Source of the DNA: an uncultured Lachnospiraceae bacterium | GTDB lineage: Bacteria > Bacillota > Clostridia > Lachnospirales > Lachnospiraceae | Reading direction: 5' to 3' | DNA: 64,000 nucleotides | Assembly (NCBI GenBank): GCA_910585295.1 | Contig: CAJUDE010000034.1 | Location: forward strand, 3,350 to 67,349 | Shown: piece after piece, positions 8,776 through 16,966 of the stretch | How positions within the stretch are numbered: the stretch's first letter is position 1 | Layout of the letters: the number at the start of each line of letters is the position of its first letter | Notes under the pieces: generated by a model | Told to the model about the DNA's origin: nothing | What the model saw: only the letters and a program-made list of their open reading frames with translations | Database searches by the model: none | Translations under genes and position numbers: made by a program

Positions 8776-9789
8776 TTATTCTGCATATATTTCATCAAAA
8801 ATTGCGCCGTCTTCAAAGTAAGTTTCATATGCTTCGTCCCATCCGCCAAAATCGTCTATGGTAACTAAATTCATATCCAGGTCGAACTGGCTGGAAAATT
8901 CCTGCAAGACCCCTTCGTCTGATGGGCGGTAATAATGTTCTCCTGCAAGCCTCTGGGCTTCCTCACTGTACAAATATTCCAGGTATGCCGCTGCAGCTTC
9001 CTCGGTCCCATGCTTTTTGGCATTTTTATCTACCACTGCAACAGAAGGCTGGGCAAGGATGCTGACGCTGGGCGTGACCATCTCATATTCCCCTGGGTAT
9101 TCCTGCATGGACAAATAAGCCTCATTTTCCCATGCAATCAGCACGTCGCCCTGTTTATTCTCCACAAAAGTATTTGTAGACCCCCTGGCGCCAGAATCTA
9201 ATACCAGCACATTCTGAAACAGCTTTTTCATAAATTCTTTGGTGGCCGCTTCATCATTTCCATTCTGCTGCTGTTCATAAGCCCATGCGGCCAAAAAATT
9301 CCAGCATGCGCCGCCGGATGTTTTGGGGTTGGGGGTAATGACTTCCACCCCGTCCTTCACCAAATCATCCCAATCCTCTATCCCTTTTTCATTCCCTTTC
9401 CTTACCAGAAACACAATGGTAGAGGTATACGGGGCACTGCTGCCTTCAAATTCGTCAATCCAACCGCCCTCAATCAGCCCTGACCGTTCTATGGCGGTAA
9501 TATCATGGGCAAGGGCTAATGTTACCACATCCCCTTCATTCCCTTCAATGACTGAACGCGCTTGTGAACCAGAGCCTCCATGGGATTGGGTGATTTTCAG
9601 TTCTTCGCCGCCCTTCCCTTTCCAGTATTCCTCAAACATCTCATTATATTCTGCATAAAACTCCCTGGTAGGGTCATAGGAGACGTTCAGCAATTCCAGG
9701 GCGCCATCCCCTGAACCAGAGCCTTTTCCACAGCCTGCCAGCATTATTGCTGCCATAACCCCTATGCCTAACAATATTTTTTTCCTCAT
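8776..9789 (-). CDS. sbp: Sulfate-binding lipoprotein
   Basis: 337 residues. The signal peptide ends in a lipobox, LAGC (Cys20), so the mature protein should be lipid-anchored outside the membrane. SHGGSGSQARSVIEG and NPKTSGGACWNFLAAW are the anion-binding signatures of the Sbp/CysP family. It captures sulfate and hands it to CysT/CysW. The ATG at 9789 is chosen because GGAGG stands five bases before it. Its ATG overlaps the sulfotransferase stop (ATGA), which ties transport to the sulfotransferase by translational coupling. Confidence 0.93.
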   Translation of the reverse strand: MRKKILLGIGVMAAIMLAGCGKGSGSGDGALELLNVSYDPTREFYAEYNEMFEEYWKGKGGEELKITQSHGGSGSQARSVIEGNEGDVVTLALAHDITAIERSGLIEGGWIDEFEGSSAPYTSTIVFLVRKGNEKGIEDWDDLVKDGVEVITPNPKTSGGACWNFLAAWAYEQQQNGNDEAATKEFMKKLFQNVLVLDSGARGSTNTFVENKQGDVLIAWENEAYLSMQEYPGEYEMVTPSVSILAQPSVAVVDKNAKKHGTEEAAAAYLEYLYSEEAQRLAGEHYYRPSDEGVLQEFSSQFDLDMNLVTIDDFGGWDEAYETYFEDGAIFDEIYAE

Positions 9790-10973
9790 TTGTTCCTCCA
9801 TAAGGCCGAAATTCTTCCCTTTACACGATGCGCTACAGCACGGAACGGATGCCTTAGCTTTTTAAAGAGCTGTTTATGCCTACTGGTATCCCTTTTCAAA
9901 CGGTCAATATCTGCCTTCACTAGCTTGAGCTCCGCCTTTAATTTATGGTTCTCTTCCAGTAAATAAATAAAGCCCTTGCCAATAAACCGTAGGATATCCT
10001 CCTGCATATAGGGGTTTTCCTGTTTCCATACGGGCTTCTTTATCTCCCCTATATGGAAAAGCTCACCCTCACCCTTAAGGTAGTCCTGCACAATACGCCT
10101 GTTGCCTTCCTCATACCGTTCCATAAATTCCTGGATCTCCTCTTTGGAAAGCATTGCAAAAGAATGCATTTTCTCAGAAACCTGGGAACAGTCTGTAAGC
10201 ACTTGCAGGATAAACTTATTCTGCACTGGATTCATCTGCAATGAATTCAAGATCCGTTTGATCTCATGGTTATTGCCTTCCAAACTATAATTGCGTATAT
10301 CCTTAGCTACCGTAAAGCCATCTTCTAATTTCAGACCAACCGTCTGCAAAAAATCTGTGTAAATAGAACCGCCTTCAAAATATTCTTTCCCAAACCTCCG
10401 TACCAAAACATTATCTCTGCCAAGAATTATAGAAATTTTTTCCAGCTTCTTATAATAATCCAATTGCATCGCTGGGGGGACATTCTCCATATAAACCTTC
10501 AAGCCCTCCCTTGCCACATCCCGGGTCCCCATTTTTACAAGCTGGTTCCACCATGAAACGCAAAAGGTATCCTGCCGCCTAAGGTATACAATCACCTTAA
10601 CCTGGAAACCACCCGCTTCACTCTCCTTCTTTAATTCTTCCCACAAGCTTTTCCGCTTGGAAAAAGTGGAACGCCATATAATCTCATCCGACAAGATAAC
10701 ATTATCATAATTCTCAAACAGGCTGTTAACTGTATCCAGCCCTTCCCGGAACTCTTTTTGTTCCTTCTCTTCTATCCCCTCTAAACCAAAATCATGGGCA
10801 ACGCCCACAAGGAAATGCCCATTGCGTGTTTGTGGCGCGTCTGGGTACTCAAAAGGGAATACAGGGTAACAATACCCCTTTTGGTTTAAAGCTTCCTGAT
10901 TATCCAAGCAAAATTCCTGGATTGCCGTAGTTGCCGTCTTTGGTGTCCCAATATGAATATATAATACCTTCAT
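9786..10973 (-). CDS. PAPS-dependent sulfotransferase-like protein with C-terminal basic coiled coil
   Basis: 395 residues. The 5'-phosphosulfate loop is GTPKTATT (9-16) after a beta strand (VLYIHI), and the 3'-phosphate site is YLRRQDTFCVSWW (about 131-143) with R, D and S in family positions. These are the two PAPS-binding motifs of sulfotransferases. The acceptor-binding middle is unlike anything I can name. The last 65 residues are a lysine/arginine-rich helix with heptad spacing, ending in FRAVAHRVKGRI, possibly a membrane or partner contact. The start (ATG 10973) follows AGGAGG. It lies directly downstream of the PAPS-making genes and overlaps the sulfate-binding-protein gene, so a sulfate-donor reaction is strongly implied. 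The acceptor is unknown. Confidence 0.82.
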   Translation of the reverse strand: MKVLYIHIGTPKTATTAIQEFCLDNQEALNQKGYCYPVFPFEYPDAPQTRNGHFLVGVAHDFGLEGIEEKEQKEFREGLDTVNSLFENYDNVILSDEIIWRSTFSKRKSLWEELKKESEAGGFQVKVIVYLRRQDTFCVSWWNQLVKMGTRDVAREGLKVYMENVPPAMQLDYYKKLEKISIILGRDNVLVRRFGKEYFEGGSIYTDFLQTVGLKLEDGFTVAKDIRNYSLEGNNHEIKRILNSLQMNPVQNKFILQVLTDCSQVSEKMHSFAMLSKEEIQEFMERYEEGNRRIVQDYLKGEGELFHIGEIKKPVWKQENPYMQEDILRFIGKGFIYLLEENHKLKAELKLVKADIDRLKRDTSRHKQLFKKLRHPFRAVAHRVKGRISALWRNK

Positions 10974-11000
10974 TGCTTTCCTCCTGCAGTACATTTTTAA

Positions 11001-11054
11001 CTGTCCAGAACCTTTCCTGGCAGATATGCCTTCTGCCTGAAAAGCCCTGGACAG
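11001..11054 (-). promoter_or_regulatory. Long intercistronic hairpin between cysNC and the sulfotransferase gene
   Basis: On the transcript, CTGTCCAG pairs with CTGGACAG, and inside it GGCAGA pairs with TCTGCC. The structure starts ten bases after the cysNC stop and ends before the sulfotransferase ribosome site. No T-run follows, so it may be a processing or stability element rather than a terminator. Confidence 0.6.
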
Positions 11055-11063
11055 CCAACGTGT

Positions 11064-12890
11064 TTAAAAATATTTTTTTAACCCATCCAAAATAATCTCC
11101 ACGCATTCCTCTATGGTGTTTTGGCTGGTATCCACTACAATATCTGGATGCTCTGGTACTTCATATTTACTGGAAATCCCTGTAAAGTTAGCAATTTTGC
11201 CCATCCTTGCCTTTTGGTACAGCCCCTTCACGTCCCGTTTCTCACATTCCTCCAACGGCGTGCTTACGTAAACTTCCACAAAGCTGTCCCCAACAATCTC
11301 TTTGGCATTCCTCCGATCTATTTTAAACGGTGAGATAAAGGATGTCAATACAATTAACCCCGCGTCATTCATTAACTTGCTTACTTCCGCAATCCTTCGT
11401 ATATTTTCAATCCTGTCGTTTTCTGCAAAGCCAAGGTTTTTATTTAGCCCCATGCGTACATTATCCCCATCCAGCAGCATCGTAAGCTTACCCATTGCAA
11501 ACAGGCGTTTCTCCAGTTCATTGGCCAATGTGGACTTCCCTGCGCCAGATAGGCCTGTCATCCAAATCGTAAGGGCTTTCTGTTCCAGCCGCCCTTCCCT
11601 CATTTCCCGGGTAATGTCCATATCCTGCCACGTAAGGTTCCCGCCCCTAGTCAACGGGTACATCACCACGCCGCAGGCAGAGGTCATATTTGTTATCCTG
11701 TCAATTAAAATCAAGGAACCCAACTCATTGTTGTTCTCAAAACGGTCAAACACAATATTGCTTCCCACAGACACTTCACAGAAAGCGATTTCATTTTTAT
11801 AGATAGCGTCTGCATATACTTCCGCCCCGGTATTGACGTCAATTTTATATTTAATGCTCATAACCGTTGCAGATATCATCTGGGTTCCAATTTTCAGCCA
11901 GAAATTCCTCCCTGAAACCAGGCTGTTGTCATCCATCCACAAAATAGAGACTACCAGCATATTCCCAACGTTTAGGTCATAATCTTTTTCTAAGACACAT
12001 CCTCTGGAAATATCAATCTCTGTGTCAAGCTGGATTGTCACTGCCTGTCCCCTGCCGCTTTGCTCAACCTGCGTGTCTCCCTGGAAAATCTGCGTTACCT
12101 TCGCGCTTTCCTTGCTTGGCATAACGGTCACAATATCGCCCACTGAGACCTGCCCAGAGGAAATCTGCCCCTGGAACCCGCGGAAATTATGGTTCGGGCG
12201 GCATACCCTCTGGACTGGCATGGAAAACCCTTTCTGCCGGCTGCCTTCGTCTACATCCACATTTTCCAAATATGCCAACAGTATCTCGCCAGAATACCAG
12301 GGCATCATTTTCGATTCCTGGGTAATATTGTCGCCTTCTGTGGCAGATACCGGGATAATTTTCAACGTCCCATATTCAAATTCCGCCATTAACACCTTAA
12401 TCTCTTTTTCAATCTTTTTAAACCTAATCTGGTCATAGTGGACCAAATCCATCTTATTGATGGCGAACACAAAATGGCGGATGCCCATTAAGGAGCAAAT
12501 CCTTGCATGGCGCCTGGTCTGTATCAGCACGCCCTGGCTGGCATCTACTAAAATCACTGCCAGGGAAGCAAAAGACGCACCCACCGCCATGTTCCTGGTA
12601 TATTCTTCATGCCCTGGCGTGTCAGCCACAATAAAGCTCCTATTCTCTGTGCTGAAATAGCGGTATGCCACATCAATTGTAATCCCTTGCTCCCGCTCTG
12701 CCATCAACCCATCCAACAGCAGGGAATAGTCAATCTTGCCATCCCTGGACCCAACCTTAGAATCCAGTTCCAGCGCCCGCTTCTGGTCTGCAAATATCAA
12801 TTTTGCATCATATAGCATATGCCCAATCAGCGTAGACTTCCCATCATCCACGCTTCCACATGTAATAAATTTCAATAACTTATTTTTCAT
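11064..12890 (-). CDS. cysNC: Fused sulfate adenylyltransferase subunit 1 / APS kinase
   Basis: 608 residues in two parts. The N-terminal GTPase (1-430) has G1 GSVDDGKST (12-20), G3 DTPGHEE and G4 NKMD plus elongation-factor-like beta barrels; it drives ATP sulfurylase with CysD. The C-terminal APS kinase (about 440-608) has P-loop GLSGAGKST, DGDNVRMGLN and FISPF, and should phosphorylate APS to PAPS. Such fusions are known as CysNC or NodQ. The ATG overlaps the cysD stop by one base (TAATG). PAPS from this enzyme is the donor for the sulfotransferase encoded next. Both domains look complete and catalytically competent. Confidence 0.95.
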   Translation of the reverse strand: MKNKLLKFITCGSVDDGKSTLIGHMLYDAKLIFADQKRALELDSKVGSRDGKIDYSLLLDGLMAEREQGITIDVAYRYFSTENRSFIVADTPGHEEYTRNMAVGASFASLAVILVDASQGVLIQTRRHARICSLMGIRHFVFAINKMDLVHYDQIRFKKIEKEIKVLMAEFEYGTLKIIPVSATEGDNITQESKMMPWYSGEILLAYLENVDVDEGSRQKGFSMPVQRVCRPNHNFRGFQGQISSGQVSVGDIVTVMPSKESAKVTQIFQGDTQVEQSGRGQAVTIQLDTEIDISRGCVLEKDYDLNVGNMLVVSILWMDDNSLVSGRNFWLKIGTQMISATVMSIKYKIDVNTGAEVYADAIYKNEIAFCEVSVGSNIVFDRFENNNELGSLILIDRITNMTSACGVVMYPLTRGGNLTWQDMDITREMREGRLEQKALTIWMTGLSGAGKSTLANELEKRLFAMGKLTMLLDGDNVRMGLNKNLGFAENDRIENIRRIAEVSKLMNDAGLIVLTSFISPFKIDRRNAKEIVGDSFVEVYVSTPLEECEKRDVKGLYQKARMGKIANFTGISSKYEVPEHPDIVVDTSQNTIEECVEIILDGLKKYF

Positions 12891-13783
12891 TAAAAGTATC
12901 CCTCTCGTTTCCTTTTTTCCATACTTGCCGCCCCGCCGTCAGAATCAATGATACGGCTTGTCCGCTCTGATTCTACTGACGATAATGTCTCTTCTATAAT
13001 TTGGCTTAATGTGGAAGCTTCTGATTCCATTGCCCCTGTCAGGGGATAGCACCCAAGTGTCCGAAAGCGCACCATCTTAGTCTCTATTTTCTCGCCTTCT
13101 TTTAACTTCATCCTCTCATCATCCACCATGATTAACTGCCCATCCCTGGCTACAACTGGACGTGGCGCGGCAAAATATAACGATACAATCGGGATATTCT
13201 CCCTTTTAATATACTGCCAGATATCCTTCTCTGTCCAATTCGACAATGGGAACACCCGGATACTCTCCCCTTGCTTAATCTTTGTATTGAACAGCTTCCA
13301 CATTTCTGGCCTTTGATTCTTAGGGTCCCATGCATGGCTCTCATTGCGGAAGGAAAATATCCGCTCTTTTGCCCTGGATTTTTCCTCATCCCTGCGCCCG
13401 CCCCCAAAAGCCGCTGTAAACCCATACTTATCCAATGCCTGCTTCAACGCCTGCATCTTCATAATATCCGTATAAGACGACCCATGTTCAAATGGGTTAA
13501 TCCCCTGGCTGACCCCTTCTTCATTAATATATTCCAGCATTTCTATGCCCAGCTCTTTCGCCGTTGCATCTCGAAATTCAATCATTTCCCTAAATTTCCA
13601 GGTTGTATTTACATGCAAGAATGGGAAAGGCGGCTTTTCTGGATAAAACGCCTTCATTGCAAGGCGCAGCATAACGGAAGAATCCTTCCCTATAGAGTAC
13701 AGCATCACCGGCCGCTCACATTCCGCCGCCACTTCTCGCATAATATAAATTGCTTCTGCTTCCAATTCATCTAAATGGTCCAT
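12890..13783 (-). CDS. cysD: Sulfate adenylyltransferase subunit 2
   Basis: 297 residues with the PP-loop SIGKDSSVM near residue 30, FGGGRRDEEKSRAKERIFSF and the RFRTLGCYPLTGA stretch, all typical of CysD. It makes APS from ATP and sulfate together with CysN. The start at 13783 follows AGGAGG with a five-base gap; the frame stays open to 13801 but without a ribosome site. It is the first gene of the sulfate operon. About 200 AT-rich bases and a repeat block precede it. No confident sigma-A promoter could be picked. Confidence 0.95.
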   Translation of the reverse strand: MDHLDELEAEAIYIMREVAAECERPVMLYSIGKDSSVMLRLAMKAFYPEKPPFPFLHVNTTWKFREMIEFRDATAKELGIEMLEYINEEGVSQGINPFEHGSSYTDIMKMQALKQALDKYGFTAAFGGGRRDEEKSRAKERIFSFRNESHAWDPKNQRPEMWKLFNTKIKQGESIRVFPLSNWTEKDIWQYIKRENIPIVSLYFAAPRPVVARDGQLIMVDDERMKLKEGEKIETKMVRFRTLGCYPLTGAMESEASTLSQIIEETLSSVESERTSRIIDSDGGAASMEKRKREGYF

Positions 13784-14008
13784 CTTCTCCTCCTGAAACA
13801 TTTTTTATAAATCTATGAATACTAACACATATTTCCACACATTACTATATTTATTGTAAATAATAATTGTGATAGAAATTTGAGATTGGCAAAACCATAA
13901 AATATAAACATAGGATACCCAGAACAAACCATTCTATCTGCCCTGGAATTTTCTTCTTTGCCAAAACCATAACAAGGGCTTTTTTCCGCCGCAGTACGAT
14001 AATTGCTT

Positions 14009-14153
14009 TTTATCTTATAAGAAAGATGCTTTCACGTTTTCATGCAACACAGTCTTCCCTATAAGATAAAAAACAGGAAGCTGCGCCCGTAGAAACGAGG
14101 ATTTGTTACCACAGGTTGTCTTCCCTATAAGATAAAAAACAGGAAGCTACGCC
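14009..14153. repeat. Two direct 36-base repeats plus one inverted arm
   Basis: The 36-base unit starting GTCTTCCCTATAAGATAAAA occurs at 14052-14087 and again at 14118-14153 with one base changed (CTGCGCC versus CTACGCC). An inverted copy of its core, TTTATCTTATAAGAAAG, lies at 14009-14025. It can pair over 17 bases (with G-T pairs) with either 14054-14070 or 14120-14136, so two mutually exclusive hairpins are possible. The distal copy also forms the right arm of the terminator at 14134-14176. Confidence 0.8.
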
Positions 14154-14176
14154 TGGGAGCCAAACGTAACTTCCTG
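14134..14176 (-). terminator. Rho-independent terminator of the coiled-coil gene
   Basis: On the minus strand CAGGAAGTTACG pairs with CGTAGCTTCCTG (12 pairs, one G-T) and is followed by TTTTTT. It lies 24 bases after the stop of the gene at 14200. Confidence 0.8.
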
Positions 14177-14199
14177 CCTTACTATCAAGAATACCTTTC

Positions 14200-15072
14200 C
14201 TATACTGGAACGTCCCCAGATGGCATATCGCATCCAGCCAGGTCTGCCCCGCCTGCCGCTGCGCCCGGCATGCCCAAAGCCATACCAGAAGCGTCTGGCA
14301 TCCCCGTGCCTCCTGCCAATTCTGACGCCACCATCATTGCCATTTCCTGTTCGATTTGCTGTTCTATTTGCGCTTCTGTCAATTCCATGCCATCCTCACT
14401 AATCTGCAATTGTACGCCTTCCCCAGGGTAATATGCAGGTTCGTAGGCAAACGTATCCGAATCATTAGACGCATTGCCCATGTTCCTTTTATATTCCAAA
14501 TCTGCGTCTTCCATCTCCTGAAATTCTATGTTACGGTGGATTCGGCGCCTTTGTGTCAGCTCCTGGTGATGCCGCGCCTGTTTCTGGGCTTTCTGCATCT
14601 TCGCATTTTTCACTTTCTGCTTCAAGTTCTGCTCTTTTTGTTTGATACGGAGCTTCATGCCATTATCTAGCTTCTGTTCTTCTGATTTTGCCTCGCTGGC
14701 ATGTTTCTTCTGAAGCTGCTCCTCCTGCTTCAAGTTCCGCACTTTTATCTGAGCGCACCGCACCATCCTCCTTGCATGGACAACGGCGGCGGCAAGCTCT
14801 GATTCATTGAACTGCCCTGTTCCTTTTGCACGAAGTAAATTTGCCAACTTGCCCCTTGCCTGAGCCAGCACTTTTCCAGCGCTTTGGGACTTAGAAGCTT
14901 TAAGAAGCGCAGACCTCACTTCCCTGGGGTTATAATTTAATTTTTTCTTGGGCGATTTATTCTTGTTGCTTTTTTGGATGGCTTTGCTTCGTTTCTTTGC
15001 ATAATCTGTGGAAACAGATCCCTGCATGCTGCTGGCAGCCATGCCGCTGGCGCTGTATGACGTTACTTTCAT
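14200..15072 (-). CDS. Hypothetical basic coiled-coil protein
   Basis: 290 residues; I do not recognise a family. The N-terminal 60 residues are Ser/Lys-rich, about 60-110 is Ala-rich helix, and about 110-190 is a strongly charged coiled coil full of K, Q, E and R. A short acidic stretch and a Gly/Ala/Met-rich tail (AGGTGMPDASGMALGMPGAA) follow. There is no signal peptide or membrane span. The start follows AGGGAGG by six bases. It has its own terminator and lies after the rplQ terminator, so it is likely a single-gene unit. A cytoplasmic structural or RNA-associated role is possible but unsupported. Confidence 0.7.
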   Translation of the reverse strand: MKVTSYSASGMAASSMQGSVSTDYAKKRSKAIQKSNKNKSPKKKLNYNPREVRSALLKASKSQSAGKVLAQARGKLANLLRAKGTGQFNESELAAAVVHARRMVRCAQIKVRNLKQEEQLQKKHASEAKSEEQKLDNGMKLRIKQKEQNLKQKVKNAKMQKAQKQARHHQELTQRRRIHRNIEFQEMEDADLEYKRNMGNASNDSDTFAYEPAYYPGEGVQLQISEDGMELTEAQIEQQIEQEMAMMVASELAGGTGMPDASGMALGMPGAAAGGADLAGCDMPSGDVPV

Positions 15073-15140
15073 ATTGTTCCCTCCCTGAAACCTATATGGG
15101 ATTCCATTCCCTTTTATAATAACATCGTCAGAATTTTATA

Positions 15141-15187
15141 AAAAATAACCGCCAGAAAAAATACATTTCAAATATTCTTTCTGGCGG
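15141..15187 (-). terminator. Terminator of the alpha (rpmJ-rplQ) operon
   Basis: On the minus strand CCGCCAGAAA pairs with TTTCTGGCGG across an AT-rich loop, followed by TTATTTTTTAT. It lies 36 bases after the rplQ stop. Confidence 0.85.
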
Positions 15188-15223
15188 CTTCTTTTAAGCG
15201 CCTGCTTCTATCATTATTCCGGT

Positions 15224-15760
15224 CTATACTAATTCCAGAAGAACCTCTAAAGCACCATCACCTTTACGTTGCCCAATTTTTACAATTCTGGTGTACCCAC
15301 CATTACGGCCTGCATACTTTGGAGCAATTTCATCGAATACTTTGTTTGCAACGTCAATTTTCTTGGTGTTCCTTTTCCTTCCAGCATTTTCTGCCGGCAC
15401 AAATGTCACAGGATACAATACCCTGTTCATCTGGCGCCTTGCATGCAAACGGGAAGGAAGGTCCTTTTTGATTTTCCTCTCTACCTCGTCATACATGGAA
15501 ACTTTCTTGCCATCTATAACTTCTTTCACCCTTTTGCCATCTTTGTCCTTACGCGGCACCTTAGCCATTACTGTAACTTCCTCGAAGTTATCTTTTTCCC
15601 TAATGCCCATGGCAATTAATCCTTCTGCCACTTTACGCACTTCTTTCGCCTTCGCTTCGGTAGTCACAATCTTGCCATGGTACAAAAGCGCGGTTACCTG
15701 ATTTCTGATTAAAGCTTTCCTTTGATCAGAAGTTCTGCCTAATTTCCTATATTTAGCCAT
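15224..15760 (-). CDS. rplQ: 50S ribosomal protein L17, extended form
   Basis: 178 residues, against 120-127 in Bacillus subtilis and E. coli. The N-terminal MAKYRKLGRTSDQRKALIRN and the C-terminal GGYTRIVKIGQRKGDGALEV are classic L17. The extra residues form a charged insertion at roughly 55-105 containing KVPRKDKDGKRVKEVIDGKK. L17 sits at the polypeptide exit side of the 50S subunit. The ATG at 15760 has GGAGG nine bases upstream; the longer frame to 15793 has no ribosome site. It is the last gene of the alpha operon, separated from rpoA by a long structured spacer. Confidence 0.95.
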   Translation of the reverse strand: MAKYRKLGRTSDQRKALIRNQVTALLYHGKIVTTEAKAKEVRKVAEGLIAMGIREKDNFEEVTVMAKVPRKDKDGKRVKEVIDGKKVSMYDEVERKIKKDLPSRLHARRQMNRVLYPVTFVPAENAGRKRNTKKIDVANKVFDEIAPKYAGRNGGYTRIVKIGQRKGDGALEVLLELV

Positions 15761-15828
15761 TTGTATCATCCTCCATTTTAAATTATCCGGCAATGCCTTT
15801 TGGTCTTATTTACCGAACATGCGGCAGG

Positions 15829-15935
15829 CAGGGCTTCGCCCTTTGGCCTTACAATCCCTGTCCAATATCTATAAGGGCCTCAGCCCTTGCGAAGAGCCAC
15901 CCGTTGTAAGTATAACAGCAGGGCCTGCTTGGACA
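15829..15935 (-). ncRNA. Candidate structured RNA in the rpoA-rplQ spacer
   Basis: The 205-base gap between rpoA and rplQ can fold. In plus coordinates TTGGACA (15929-15935) pairs with TGTCCAA (15859-15865), and TTGTAAG (15904-15910) pairs with CTTACAA (15848-15854). The two helices cross, as in a pseudoknot. A perfect hairpin AAGGGC-CTCA-GCCCTT (15873-15888) lies between, and GGGC-TTC-GCCC (15831-15841) follows. It could be an L17 control element. Two seven-base matches in about 170 bases are not decisive alone. Confidence 0.45.
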
Positions 15936-15965
15936 TTTGCAGCCCAAACAATATCAAGCCTTAGC

Positions 15966-16925
15966 TTACTCCTCGCCAGGGTTTAGCTGCAATCCTAATT
16001 CTTTTAACTTCGCAAGCACTTCCTCTAAAGACTTACGCCCAAGGTTACGGACCTTCATCATATCTTCCGGCGTCCTGTTTGTCAACTCTTCTACCGTGTT
16101 AATCCCTGCCCGTTTCAGGCAGTTGTAGGACCGGACGGATAATTCCAGTTCGTCAATATTCATTTCAAGGACTTTTTCTTTGGCATTGTCTTCTTTTTCA
16201 ATCATGACTTCTGCAGTCCTTGCATTCTCAGACAAGTCAATAAACAGGTTTAAATGCTCGCTCAATACTTTTGCTGCCAAACTTACCGCTTCATCCGGTT
16301 CCAGTGTTCCGTTGGTATATACATCAAGGGTAAGCTTATCATAGTCTGTAATTTGTCCCACACGTGTATTTTCAATCGTAAGATTCACACGCTCTACAGG
16401 CGTGTAGATGGAATCCACCGCAATCACGCCAATAGGAACATCTTCACTCTTATTCTTATCGGCGCTGACATAGCCCCTTCCTTTGGTGATTGTTAATTCC
16501 ATATACAGCCTGGAATCTGCCCCTCCATTCAAATGGGCAATAACCAAATCCGGGTTCAGCACTTGGACATCAGGGTCTACCTGGATATCCGCCGCTGTCA
16601 CTACTCCTTCGCCTTCAAATTCAATATAAGCAACTTTAGACTCGTTTGTTGGGCTGGTGTTTTTTAATGCCAGATTCTTGATGTTCATAATAATCTCAGT
16701 TACATCTTCCTTCACACCAGGAATGGAACTGAACTCATGCAAAACACTTTCGATTTTTACCTGGCTGACTGCTGCGCCTGGCAATGAAGAAAGCATAATG
16801 CGCCTCAACGAATTGCCAAGTGTAGTACCATAGCCTCTTTCCAATGGTTCGACAACAAATCGGCCATACTTTTTGTCTTCTGAAATTTGAGAAATTTCAA
16901 TTTTTGGTTTTTCAAAATCGAACAC
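15966..16925 (-). CDS. rpoA: RNA polymerase alpha subunit
   Basis: 319 residues, close to the usual 314. The N-terminal assembly domain has GYGTTLGNSLRRIMLSSLPG. The C-terminal DNA/activator-binding domain has LELSVRSYNCLKRAGINTVE and VRNLGRKSLEEV. The dimer nucleates assembly of beta and beta'. Translation starts at GTG (16925), five bases after a strong AGGAGGG-type site. It lies 41 bases downstream of rpsD in the alpha operon. Confidence 0.97.
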   Translation of the reverse strand: MFDFEKPKIEISQISEDKKYGRFVVEPLERGYGTTLGNSLRRIMLSSLPGAAVSQVKIESVLHEFSSIPGVKEDVTEIIMNIKNLALKNTSPTNESKVAYIEFEGEGVVTAADIQVDPDVQVLNPDLVIAHLNGGADSRLYMELTITKGRGYVSADKNKSEDVPIGVIAVDSIYTPVERVNLTIENTRVGQITDYDKLTLDVYTNGTLEPDEAVSLAAKVLSEHLNLFIDLSENARTAEVMIEKEDNAKEKVLEMNIDELELSVRSYNCLKRAGINTVEELTNRTPEDMMKVRNLGRKSLEEVLAKLKELGLQLNPGEE

Positions 16926-16966
16926 TACAAAGTCCCTCCTTTTCGGGTATCGTTGCTTGTTAATGA

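Larger units (their letters stand above)
13784..14199. other. AT-rich spacer upstream of cysD, no gene
   Basis: 416 bases. The cysD-proximal half (13784-13950) is AT-rich and must hold the operon promoter; TTGCCA followed at 18 bases by AATTAT is the best guess but is weak. The distal half holds the 36-base repeats at 14052 and 14118, their inverted partner at 14009, and the terminator of the next gene. Confidence 0.6.

Noticed and set aside
14052..14153. Possible CRISPR array from two 36-base repeats
   Set aside because: Only two units with one 30-base interval, no cas genes, and the repeats form terminator arms.
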